From Chlorops oryzae (taxonomy: Eukaryota; Arthropoda; Insecta; Diptera; Chloropidae), in the NCBI GenBank assembly GCA_020466095.1, contig CM035807.1:79136428-79200427 (forward strand): DNA of 64,000 nt. Reading direction: 5' to 3'. The notes under the pieces were generated by a model. It saw only the letters and a list, made by a program, of their open reading frames with translations, did no database searches and was not told where the DNA came from. The translations under genes and the position numbers were made by a program. This document shows positions 22,401 to 33,995 of the stretch, piece by piece (positions within the stretch are counted from its first letter, which is position 1; every line of letters starts with the position of its first letter).

Positions 22401-25400
22401 ATGATTTGTAAACATTCAACTTAAAGCTACCATATCATGTTCTCTTTAGAGTTTAAAGTTTAGACAAAAGAACACGACATTGTTGTTATTGTAATAACAA
22501 CATATTCATAACAGCATATTCGAAATTTTCTTCATGTTTTCCTAGTGGCTTTTAAGTTCTTTATCGTGTTTTTAGAAAGTTTGGTGCTATTCATACTTCC
22601 GCTTAATTATTGTTATGTGTGACTTCCTGTCACCAAAAAACTTTTGTTGCTTTGTCAACTTAGAGGGGGGCGAAAGAAAAAAAACATAATAAAAATCTTT
22701 TTTTTGTGTTATGCTTTTGTATGAAATTTCAAAACGCTCTAAAAACGTTAAAAAAATGTTTTTCTCCTCATAATTGTCGTCATTTTGAAGGAAGTCTAAA
22801 AAACTTTCTTCACTTCGTCGGAAGTTATGAGGGGAGATTCCTTCCTGCTAGTTGAAGCACATATATAATACTTATTTCGTCCATTCCGAGCTTTTAGAAG
22901 AGTGTCGATTGCGTGCATTTTCAAGAGGCATGGAAAGCGTGAACTTGTTTCTTCTTCCACTGGGATTTTGAGTTTCCCATTTAAAAGGAGACCTTATACA
23001 ATTCTAATCGCCATATTTCGCAATTTTTATTTATTTATTTATGTTTTTTTTTTGTTTTGAGCTAATTAGCAAGATTAAGACGACTTATTCCGAAAAAGCT
23101 AATAAATGTTTTCGTTTAATTTTTTGTTTGGTTTTTTATGTATCAAACAAAAGTAATTCCTACCCATTAACATAAGTCGAAAATTATTTCCGCTTTTCAA
23201 ACAATTAAAACCGCAAAGGACCATATTTATTTTAAGCTCTCGCTTTCATTCCCAAGTGACTCCGTTTACACAACAAATTTAGTTGCACTTTTGGCTTGGA
23301 ATTTGGCTTTTCATTCTCTGCAGCTCAGCGAGTTTAGGTCGAGGTCATATTTTTGTGGCATTTTAAATTAACGGCTTACGGTTTGGGGATTTTGTGCTTT
23401 CTTCCTCGCCTTTTTTTTTGTTGTTTTGACTAATTGCGGTTTTTTGTTTTTGTTTTTTGCAAAATCAGGGTATAATTTATGTGCTGAGATTTTAACTGCA
23501 TAAAAGAAATAAAAATAATTGCAGGTCAAGGAATAAGTTTTTTAATGTTGCAATAACATATAATGCTAAACGACTCTTTAATTGTATTCGAATTTATAGC
23601 AGGATAAAAGCATAAAATCTAATGCAACTGATTCATGTATCTAATGATAACTATGTAAGTAAGTGTGTACTTATTATTTATTCAAAATTTGGGTTTAAAA
23701 AAGTTTTCAACTTTTCACTGGCAAAACGATATCAAGAAACGCTTAGATGTAGATTTTGTGCTCCAAGGTGATATGTTGTTATAATTTTTTTTTTTATACT
23801 ATGTATATATCAATAAAAATATTTGCAAAAAATTCATACCAGAGTGGGAGCTATGGGCCAGAAATGGTCATAAAAGGTTAAATTATTAATAAAAATCGGC
23901 GCAGATTGTGCAATTGCGCAGATAACGGGACCCCAGATTTAGGCTAAAACTTTTTTATAGACAGGAAAATAAATATCGTACGATGTAGGAGATATTGCTA
24001 TAAATATGTGCTCAACTTAATTCTCGGCCGCAATTTTGGAGATCGATTTAAAATGGACCTGTAGCCAAATAAATATTGACAAAACCAAATATAGGGAGTT
24101 AGAAGGTAGGTACATTAACCAAGCACTTTTAGGATCTGCAGTCTAAAATTTTTTTTACATTTTACAAGTTGCATCGTGTAATAAAACAATTTGGTTTTTT
24201 GCTTACATATTTCTCTCAATGACGTTATATCCTCCGCTTTAAATTTATATCGCCTGCTTTCGTCTTCTCAATGAACTTATATCGAGAACTGTCAAAATCC
24301 TTCAAACTCGTACGAGGCCGTTATGCGACTCTGTTGAAAACTTAATGGACAAATTATGTCTTACTAATTTTATAGCACCCCTAAGCGCAGTAACTGCATG
24401 CGTACGTGAGAGAAAAGTTTTCAAAAAGCAAATAAAGAGCGTTTTGCTTCAACACTGGCGACACATATTTAAGCAGATGATGAAACGAAATACAATAACA
24501 CAATAGGGTTGGTCCCCATAAAGGGTCTTAATTCGAAAAAAAAAGGAATAACTCTGATTGGTATTGTATATTTGAGTACATAATAAATAATATGAGACAC
24601 CCCTGATATTTTCTTTTGAAGACTTAAGTAGTTTGATTTGTTCAATGTCCTTCTATCAAGTGCAGCAGAATTGACGTTGAATATCGCGAGCCATTTAAAG
24701 GACATCCCTCTGGCAAAACAAGAAGTTAAGAAGCAAGTCATTTTCTCGAATCACGAAACTCACAGGAAGCCGTCAGCTGCATTGTTTCATGAGTGCATTT
24801 TGTTTGCTTTTCTAACTTAAGACCTTGCCGTCGCTGTCGCCGTCGTCCTTGTGACTTGCTTGACTTTTTCAGTCGAAAGTTGCTGTTTGGTGTATATTTG
24901 TTAAGCGCAGTTGAATAATGTGCATAATGAGCTTACGATGGGAAAAGTTCAAAAAGTGTCGAAAAAGACAAAAAATATGAAAATATATTTGTGCATCAAG
25001 GATAATAAAAAAATTTTTCGAAGCGACTGGTGTTGTTTTTGAGTAATTATAACTTTTAATGATCTTTCAATGTTTTTAATATGGAGGAATTTTTTGCTGT
25101 TTTTTTTTTTTTTTTTTTTAGATTTAAGGCGCTCTAAATTGAGTTGCATTTTGTAAACTGTTTTTATGAGTTTAAAATGCATTACATTCTTTTTCTACAG
25201 AAGAAAAAACTTCACCGGGAATTATCATTTTATAATTTTTTTTGTCGAAAAATTGTGAGCCTTTGTGAATTTTCTCAGAATTTCTAAAATTTCTAGCTCT
25301 CTTAGTTATTGCGGTATTTTATTTGCTATTTTTAGCTTTGTTAAATCAAAAGTTTTCCATCTGTATTTTTGGGTTTTGTTTGCACAACGAAAATTTTTCC

Positions 25401-26150
25401 TTCAAAGCTGAATTTCCTGCCGAAACTCGCCACAAATTCAAATAAATATATATATTTGACGCTTTGGGGCAAAAGTAGCATGAGGGAAGAAAAAAAAAAA
25501 AACGAAAAAAGAATAAAAGGCAAAAAGAGGCAACTGAGTTTTGCCTGGAATGAAAATTTATTTGGACACTAACATAAACAAACAATTCCGCTGGGGCAAG
25601 ATACGAGAGAGCTTGGCGTAGGAAAGTGTCTCTATCCGGATGAGTGGAGTCCTCTTGGTAAGAAAACAGAAAAGTCATAAAAATATTACACATAAGCAAA
25701 CACCCACACGCGCACACGTACATACAGTGTTTTGCTTATCGCAATGTTGTCAAAACTTATGGTATGGTGCAAGAAAATTTCTGCAGTTTCAAAATACCTT
25801 AAAGCAATAGACGCAATTCAACGTGCGTAGCCATGTTAGTTTGTGCTTCTGTGCGCACTTGCAGCTGTGGTAATGCGTTTGCAAATTTGATCATTGTCCA
25901 GTGTAAGGTTGATATGAATGGGAAGTGGATGCAAATAGCAATATTTTTTCTCTTAAGCTAACGTAACCGAATGTAACCTACTTTTGTGGGTTTTCAGCAG
26001 GTCAAGGTCTATGGTGCTATGCACGTTTATGCTTAGAGTTTTTACCTTTACAACTTGTTAATTTCCAGTATTCAGCATTTGATATTTTATGTAGAAAGAA
26101 ACTAAAAAAAAGAATGTATATTTGTTTAACATAAAACTTTTTTTTATTGC
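19460..26150. other. Gene-free AT-rich interval
   Basis: No coding region recognised. Homopolymer runs are frequent (A-runs at 20172-20191 and 20499-20518). A short palindrome with TTGTTATTGTAATAACAA lies near 22482-22500. The longest ORFs (up to 125 codons) are F/K-rich reads of such runs. Confidence 0.45.
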
Positions 26151-26153
26151 TTT

Positions 26154-27080
26154 AGGACTATAAACTTTAAAGGGCATACACTCGTATAGCAACATTAATG
26201 TCACTTTGATGATGCATTTATTTGCAACTTGGTCAATGTCGTAGATAAATTACTCTAGACTCAGTAAACGTAGCATCATGAGAGAAAAGTTTGCGTAGGT
26301 AATGTTGAACAATGAATAAGCTAATCAAAATTGTTTAACTTCAATATAGATTGAATAGAATTTTAGGAACATTTTATTAAATATATTTTTTATTCTTTTT
26401 CAATTGTATCATTATTTATATAATGCTACAAAAATAATGCTTCTTACTTAATTATCAGCGTCTAAGTTAGTTCTTAGCTATTCAGTTTGCAAATTAGAAT
26501 TGAAAAATAAGAATTGTATCAATAAAATATTTCAATAGTAACATGGGTAAATGAAACATTTTAAATTTCTTTTCACCAATTGTTCGTCAATGAAAACATT
26601 TCTTTCTCAGTAATGTAATTCGTCCAACTTAATCATGCTAGAACATTTATACGACTGACAGTCGAGCTTGACTGAGTTTCTCATGACTTCACAACAAGTC
26701 GAATAGAATGTATGATCAATTGCGAATTTGTTAAACAATGACGCCCATGTACAACGCTGGTTTTAGGACTATAAACTTTAAAGGGCATACACTGCGTATG
26801 AGCAACATTTGAATGCATGCAATCATTGCACTTAAATTACGTTACTCATACGTAGCATCGGCTAGGTTTGTTGCAATCATGAAAAATGCTCTTCAATAGT
26901 AGGTATTGAAAGGAATTTGTTTTGAGGAAAACATTTTAATTCTCAAATCAATATTTTTCGTATTTATTTTCAAAATATTTCAATTTCAATATAAAGTTTG
27001 CTTCTCTCTTAACTGTATCGCGTGCTGTTAGCTTAGACGATTCAGTTTTCTAGAATTTGCAAACACAAACGAATTGTAAC
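26154..27080. repeat. Diverged tandem duplication of about 610 bp
   Basis: AGGACTATAAACTTTAAAGG with GGCATACACT starts two copies at about 26154 and 26765. Downstream both keep TACG...TAGCATC, TTAGCTTAGACGATTCAG-like and TTTGCAAA motifs in the same order, separated by indels. The first ~40 bp are nearly identical and the rest has diverged strongly. Confidence 0.6.
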
Positions 27081-27328
27081 TAAAACTAGTAACGGGAATG
27101 AGCCAGAAAGTTGTGTAATGGCTCTTCTCTTTCCTCGAGTTTATTATTTTTTTAATTTTATTCATTTATTTTCTTGCTCAAAACGGAATAAATTCATTCG
27201 TAAAATTTACTGGAATAAGATATTTTTAATCTTTTGAGAAATTTGTTTTTTTGAGCAAATAGAAGCAATAAGCTCAATTTGAGATAATTATTGGGTTCAT
27301 TTCATTTATTTCCTAGTGCTTGACGGCT

Positions 27329-27418
27329 TCTGTGCCGTAATTGGTTGACATGCCAATTTACGAAGTGAGAGGCCCTGGGTTCGACTACCAGCTAAGGTTG
27401 TGGATGTTGTTTAGTTTT
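27329..27418 (+). repeat. SINE head fragment
   Basis: GACGGCTTCTGTGCCGTAAT, TTGACATGCCAATTTACG and GAGAGGCCCTGGGTTCGACT match the head of the 14163-14370 SINE in the opposite orientation. The tail is absent after GGTTGTGGATGTTG. Confidence 0.7.
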
Positions 27419-30400
27419 TCACGTTTAAAAAAAAAATGATTTTTTATAGCTCTACGTCAAATGGAGCATTCAATGTAAGTTAGTATGAATCGGAACTGAA
27501 AACCATTTGGAATTTCCATCCCCCCCTGTATTTTCAATAAAAAGTTTTCCATCTTTCATAAACGACGTTGACCATTCATTAAGAAAATATGCTCATTTGT
27601 AGCAACCCATTTTATGAGCAAATAACCTTTTTTTTCCAAAAGACTAATATCATCGCTTAATGTCAGGCCAGTATTGTTCCAAATGCTTAAACCTGCATAA
27701 AAACAGCACTATGTAAATTACTTATTCCGTTTGCATAGCTCCTTCGTGCTTCATTATACGCATACGTTCACACAAAATACAGTGCTAGGTAAGCAAATTT
27801 ACACACACACCCACACACTCGCACTCACACACCCACAATTTCTGCGCACTGAAGGAGAAACAGCCAACTATTTATCGTCGTGCCGTAGTTGTTTATGCCC
27901 AAGCAACAGGCTTTATTAACACAGTTGTCCATTCAATTTTCTGGATTCGCCTTAAGGATTAGTGCTGGCTTGATTAGCTTTTCCTTGCATGGAAGCGAAA
28001 ATTTGTCTGAGTATAAAACTTTCTTCGTCGCTTCATAGTCTTTCGAGGTCAGCATAGAAAGCTGCATATCTTGTGTTCCATGCCTTTCTTTCATTTGAGA
28101 TGGTATGTAGGTATGCATCTATGGAGACAATTTTTATTGGATGCTTTAAGATTTCAATGTGAAATCGAAGTACCCATTTCCCAGAAAGAGATAAAACGCA
28201 TTTTGAAATAAGCCAAGGTAAAAAGGAATTTTTAGTGTCGAGTTTGCATAAAATGAAATTTAATGGTAGAAAATGGTAGAGGCAAAGGAAGATCTTCGAA
28301 GAATTGGTCAAGCGCTGTGTGAAACTGAAAATTTGGCTTACTTTCTTTTTTATACATTTGTCTTTCCTTTTGCCACCTGTAATTTTTGGTTGTTTTGTGA
28401 TTGACCTACGTCAATGAAGAACGCTCCTTATGTGCGCTTTCATTGCCACTAAGAATTGGTGACCTTCTACGAATGATGAATAAGACGAAAACTAGGAATT
28501 CCATTTTTCCTATCGGTGCCCATAAACGATGCGACCTCATGCAGTATACGTATGAAATTCAACCCTCCCAATAAAATGAAATCGTAGTGCTTGCTGTAAG
28601 ATCCAAGGCAAAAGGATTTTGTATGATGCAATATAACTAAATGTTGTTATTCCAGATTCAAATTAAGTGGCTTTAATTTGAGTTCGACAAAGGCCAGGGG
28701 ACATGAAATCCAACTAATTTTCAACTTATGCCAAAGAACCTTGTTAGTCGATGTATGCGTTGGATTTTGATCAATTAAGGGAAAACTTTTTTTTTCTCTT
28801 GACTGACTACGGTACCCAAATTATATCAACAACACGCAAGCAAATCGCACCTCAAAATGTGTATTCAACTTGAACGTACCTTTTCAAATACAAATGAATT
28901 CCTAGGCAACTTTACCCCCCCCCCACCCAAAAAAAAAAAAAAAAAAAAAAAAAACGTGTTCAAAGACAATGTGAATAATTTAACGGGAATGTGTTGCGGG
29001 ACAAGCATGTGAGAACGAAGGGATGGGAAAGAACAAAGGCTTTTCTTTTTCATAGCACGATATATTTTCTAGTCACAGTTTTTGTTGCGTGCGTGGGAAG
29101 TGTAAGGATTGTTTTTATTTGTTTTGGTCCTTGTTAATCTTAAAGTGACTCAATTTTCATGTTTCCTTTTTGCTTTTCCCTAAACACAAATATTTTTTAA
29201 ATGTTGTTAATAGCGCTCATTAGCAGCGCTCGAATAACAAATTAATTTAACTCTCTTTGGAACTATATGGAACCATTTAGAGTCATGACCGCTGATGGGA
29301 TTTATGATATTTAGAATATAAAATATCAAAAGAGCAAAGGGTGAATAAATTAGGAAGAAGAAAGATAAAGAACAATGATTAGCCTTTGATCCCTTTCGCC
29401 GAATAAGGCGCATTTACAAAGCTGCGGCTATTTTTCATGGATGTTCTGAAAAGATGGCACACATCACCGAGTGATCATTTTAAAATGTTGATTTGATTAT
29501 CTTGCAAAAATTCTTCAAAAATGTGTGATATGCGATAAAAGAGAGGAAACACACATTTATGTCGTTGTCATGCGAGATTTTACTCTCGTTCAAAGCAGCC
29601 AGTGTAATGTAACAGAATTAATATCTAATTTAATCTGCCACAGAAAACGACAAACGAGCACATAAAGTCTGCAAGCAGAAAAATTTGCATAACTCGCCAT
29701 AAAACATTCCAAAACCTAGAGGCAGCTACAAAGCAGCCAACCAGCCAACCAGCCAACATTTGCCGTACAGTCCCACACAGTCACAGTAGGTGGCGCAGAG
29801 CTTTTTTACTTTGATAAACCGAGGCGGCAAGCGGCTTCGACGAACCGCGACAGTGCATGAAAGTGCAAAACACGCGCATCTGTGGCTAAAAGTTGAAAGA
29901 GATTTTCGTTGCTTTGGCCGTCACGTTGCACTGCGGTAAGTCCCTTCGAATGAGGGCACAATGATGACTTGAGTTGACTGTCGATGCCAAAGCAGCACAC
30001 ATAGCGTCGCCATATGTAGGTACGAGTACATACATACATACATACCATACCTATGTACGTATCAAAACATTCACTTAGTGCCGACACCTGGCTACAATAT
30101 AATTTAAATTCATCATACGACACCGATGCCGAAGTCGTGCAACCGCGCTGAATTGCCTCTGTCAAATGCAATTACAAAATTCTCAACGATAGTCAGATTG
30201 CATTCTCAGAGATGGGCGCGGAATCGACGACAGGCTAAACGAGCGACATTGTCGTTACGGCTTTGAATAAACGATGAAAGAGCTGAAATAACGCGAAAGA
30301 TATTGTCCCTTTTTGAAGTGGCAGTGCGCTCATTTGCGGCGTGATAAATAACGAAATGAGGAAATGAAAAGGTTTTCCATTTTTTTCACTTTGTTATTTT

Positions 30401-31404
30401 TCATTTGAATAATCTTAAATAAGTACTCCACTCCGTTTTAATTTACCTCCGCCAGATGGAAGAAGAAAATTATTATTTTATGGAATAATTTTATTACACA
30501 TTAAATGGCAATGGCTGCCATGCACGGCACCGCGCAGTCATAAAAACTTCGAAAGAAATTAAATATAAACAACACCGGAAAACGCACGTACACACAAAAT
30601 ATCATTTGAGCTCATAAATTTATTTAAAGAGGAAAGAAACCAACGAGAACTGCCATTTTGAAAATGTTTCTTTTTATTATTTCTCTCATCCTTGTTGGGG
30701 CCATTGAAAAACTTCTGTGATGCACACATATGACTGTATGTTCACGTTTTATTTGTTTTGAAATTCATGGGGAGGACATTTTTGTCTTCTCTCGATTTAA
30801 GGATCTTCCACATGGAGATGAGTGATTTCAATCAATTTGAACAAACAGACTAAATTTTTCATTCAAAGTTTTGTTTTATCAAGAAAACACATCTTCAGAG
30901 CTTTAGATCAGTGTGAGGAGAGAGCATTTTTTTTTTCTCATTTTATTGCAGCTTCAAATCAATTCAACCATCCCGCATTCAAGTAAAGCACATTAAGGCA
31001 TAAAAGCAGAACTTTTAATAATGATTTATTTATTGGCCCCACTCCAAATCAAATATGAGTGAGTTCATACAAAAAGGAAGTACCTACATTTGTATTTGGG
31101 CTAATGATTTGACATGCTTCATGACATGACGTCCTTCTACTTTGAAGACAGACATCATCGGGAATGGCTGGGTTTTGTAAGCTTGCATCAAACAAATCAG
31201 AAGATATTAAGTAGACACCTTCCAGTTTTTATATAAAAAGCTATAGGAACGACTCACGGTTGCGACTTTTAAATGCCAACTCAACGAAATTTCAATTGTG
31301 TCAGCATGGAATAATTCTCATCTAAAGGGAAAACACTACCATTTTATGGCTTCTATCCTTTGAGGTCATGTGTGTACTCTAAGTCCTGTGATTGAAACTC
31401 AAAT
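27419..31404. other. Gene-free interval, part moderately GC-rich
   Basis: No recognised gene. Contains a CA-rich run (27800-27835), a C-run plus A-run (28914-28951) and an AACCAGCC tandem (29736-29757). The block at 29690-30260 is less AT-rich and low in repeats, which could mark a regulatory region or an unrecognised exon. The - strand frame 29806-30171 (121 codons) there has balanced composition but I do not recognise it. Confidence 0.4.
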
Positions 31405-31642
31405 TAAGACATTACCTTCGAATTTGCGGGCGTGACGGCGTGCGAACCACTCCATTTTTTGCATACACTTTTCATTCGTCTTGGTTTACCAATGTTTCGA
31501 ATTAAAAGCTAATAGGCCTTTTACTTCGGAAGTTACGAAATGTGTCTATTTGTGGGCGTGGCAGTGCGCTGATATCGCCCATTTTCCCTTAAGATCACGT
31601 ACGGATGGTCATACGGGCATGTCCCTGCTTACGCTGGGTATA
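31405..31642 (+). mobile_element. Truncated family A mini-me fragment
   Basis: One and a half of the 127-bp units (TTTGTGGGCGTGGCAGTG at 31548), then a short bridge directly into the 3' hairpin half GCTTACGCTGGGTATA. The GACA-type microsatellite and TA stretch are deleted. Confidence 0.75.
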
Positions 31643-33431
31643 AAACAACGTCGAAGGACTAAATTATTAATGGCGCTACATTACATATTTTTGATGCTGC
31701 TGGTAAAAAAAAATTATCAAATGTAGTTAAGTTTATGACTATTTTTTGAACGTTAAGGTAGAAGTCACGATAGATTTCAACATCATTTGATCAAGCCTAA
31801 ACGATCTTCGTCTTCATGTCGCGACATGTCGGTTTAACTTAAACAAATCCACATGCTATATTCGAATTATTCAATAGATTTTATATAAAATGTTATGTTT
31901 TTCTGGCAGCACTCAAAAACCTAGTTTAACTTTTCACGAAGACTATCATTTGAAAATTTAATCCTGGAAAAAGTTAAAACTGGGACGAAAACAATACGCC
32001 TGATATTTCTGCCTTGAAAATGTTTAAAATTCTTACATAATTTCTATCGAAAATACCATATTCGATGACCCAAAGCGTCATCATTATGTTGCTACAATAT
32101 TTGACAACTAAAGGAGGCTAGCTTTAGTAAAGTTCCTCATATAAAAGACTTGCAAACTTTAACTATCCTAATACATTGTGGATCAAAGCAAGCTCTTCCC
32201 CAAGCGCATGAAAAACCGTAACGACTCTTAGTAAAAGCTATTTTAGGGACTTTCAACAAGCAATGATAGCTTTATCTTCCTGGCGATCTTCACCGATCTA
32301 GGCTTTGTGGACAGCGATGTTTGCCTCTTCCTCCTTCGGCTTTGGTGAGGTAGAAAAGGCAATTTTTATGCCTATTGAGAATAATCCAAATGGAATCTGT
32401 TTTCACAGTAGCCTAAGGATGCTTCCTTTACTCTTAGGTCAATAATTATAAATATGCTTGAGTGCAGCTTTATCATGTCTTCAATGCGTCAACATTTATG
32501 CCCAATTGAGCCAAAGCTGTTAGTAAATCTTCTTCTTTTTCTTAGCGATTTACAACGGGGTACGCTTTGTGGTCTTAATGAAGCGATGAAATTATCTTGC
32601 AGCCGACCTGTCGCTTGGCCTGTCGCTGTCAAAGCTGTAAGGAAATGTGGCCGTTAAATAGATCGCTGTCAAATTCGACTGCATACTTGCCTTAAACACC
32701 TTTGAATCTTGATATAATTATGGAACAAAACACGCTATGAAACACGCTAAGAAGAAAGGATCAATGTTGCTTAATAATATAACTTGAGAAAAAAGACATT
32801 TTTTTTATGTAAAAAGTAAGAGCTTCGTTAGCATTAATTTCACCATATCATTGTTTCGTAAAGTTCTTTTCATAAAGCGTAATATCCTCAAATTCGTTTC
32901 CCCATTAAATATCTAGGTTTTTAGGTTATTAGCTTGCGCAGCGTCTAAAGCGGCGGTAGCCGAACTGTACTGAAGCTGCACATATCCTTCTAGGAATGCA
33001 ACGAAAAATTGCGTGAATGCATTTTCACACTGACACTTGAAAACACTTTGCAACTCGTTCGACAGAAGTGGCTTTCAATGTGGCACGTTGCTGATTAAGC
33101 ATCTCAAAATCCATGCCTGCTGCCGTTCAGACAGCTTGTCACTCAGTACGTTCAGACGATAAGGCATGTGCCTGAATTATGTCAACGACAAATAAGGGCA
33201 AATGGGGCTTTCGTAATTTTATACTGGAAAGCGGAACATCAACAGATTCACTTTTGCTATTTCGCTTAATGTATGAAAAGTTGTCAACTACAAATAGAGA
33301 ATAGGGGGAAAAAAGAAGGATTCTGCGACATGGATTTAGAGTAGAAATGTAAGAAAAAAAATCGAGTTGGAAGAGCAATTGGAAAACTATTGGGTGTTCT
33401 CTTTTAAATATGAACTTTTAAAGTTTTGTTG
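31643..33431. other. Gene-free interval upstream of the pyruvate kinase-like gene
   Basis: I see no recognisable coding sequence. The block at 32250-32700 has more even base composition and a 67-codon frame (32454-32657) without recognised similarity. Confidence 0.4.
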
Positions 33432-33713
33432 TCATTAGTAATTATTATTTGGGCTTTTGGTCCCTCTTTTTCACTTATAGTGAAAAATGTAATATTCGGC
33501 AATTGGCCAACACCTTAGCCAACACCTTAGCCACTCTGACTTGGTTAAAGATACCTGATGATGAACCTGTAAGCTAGGTTCGAAACCGGTCGTATCGGCT
33601 TTCCACACTTCTCGGCAATTTATGAAAAATAAATTTTTTCAATTGCCAAATATTACATTTTTCACTATAAGTGAAAAAGAGGGACCAAAAGCCCAAATAA
33701 TAATTACTAATGA
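33432..33713. mobile_element. 282-bp MITE upstream of the pyruvate kinase-like gene
   Basis: Terminal inverted repeats of about 74 bp with very few mismatches: left TCATTAGTAATTATTATTTG, with GGTCCCTCTTTTTCACTTAT further in; the right is its reverse complement, ending at 33713. The centre holds a GCCAACACCTTA tandem pair (about 33507-33532) and TTCGAAACCGGTC. No convincing target duplication. It ends 282 bp before the kinase start codon. Confidence 0.85.
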
Positions 33714-33839
33714 AATATGAAGATGGTCAAAAATAAAAATCTATTTTGTTGTCATTTAATCAGTAAAAAAAAAAAAAAATCATTTTGTACCCCCAAAAAA
33801 AATCATCATATTTAAAATTTCAAAAAGAAAATTTTAGCC

Positions 33840-33995
33840 TTTGCTCTTGTCAATTTCACTAATTTCTTATATTTTTGTTTTAAAATTTGTTTCTAGAACG
33901 CCATAGAATAGGTCTCGAGAGCTTTGTGTGTCCATATTTTGCAATATTTCAAATTATCGGTCCAGCTAATTTGTTTCTCCATTAAATCCATTAAA
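33840..33995 (+). promoter_or_regulatory. Leader of the pyruvate kinase-like gene with a possible 5' UTR splice acceptor
   Basis: A pyrimidine/A-rich tract ends in TTTGTTTCTAG at 33886-33896, a good 3' splice site. About 100 bp then run to the ATG. A 5' UTR intron ending here is plausible. No TATA box or initiator stands out between this point and the MITE at 33432-33713. Confidence 0.35.

Noticed and set aside
33924..33995. Upstream in-frame ATG of the kinase-like gene
   Set aside because: The added 24 residues match nothing, while the ATG at 33996 aligns with the family N terminus and has a better context.
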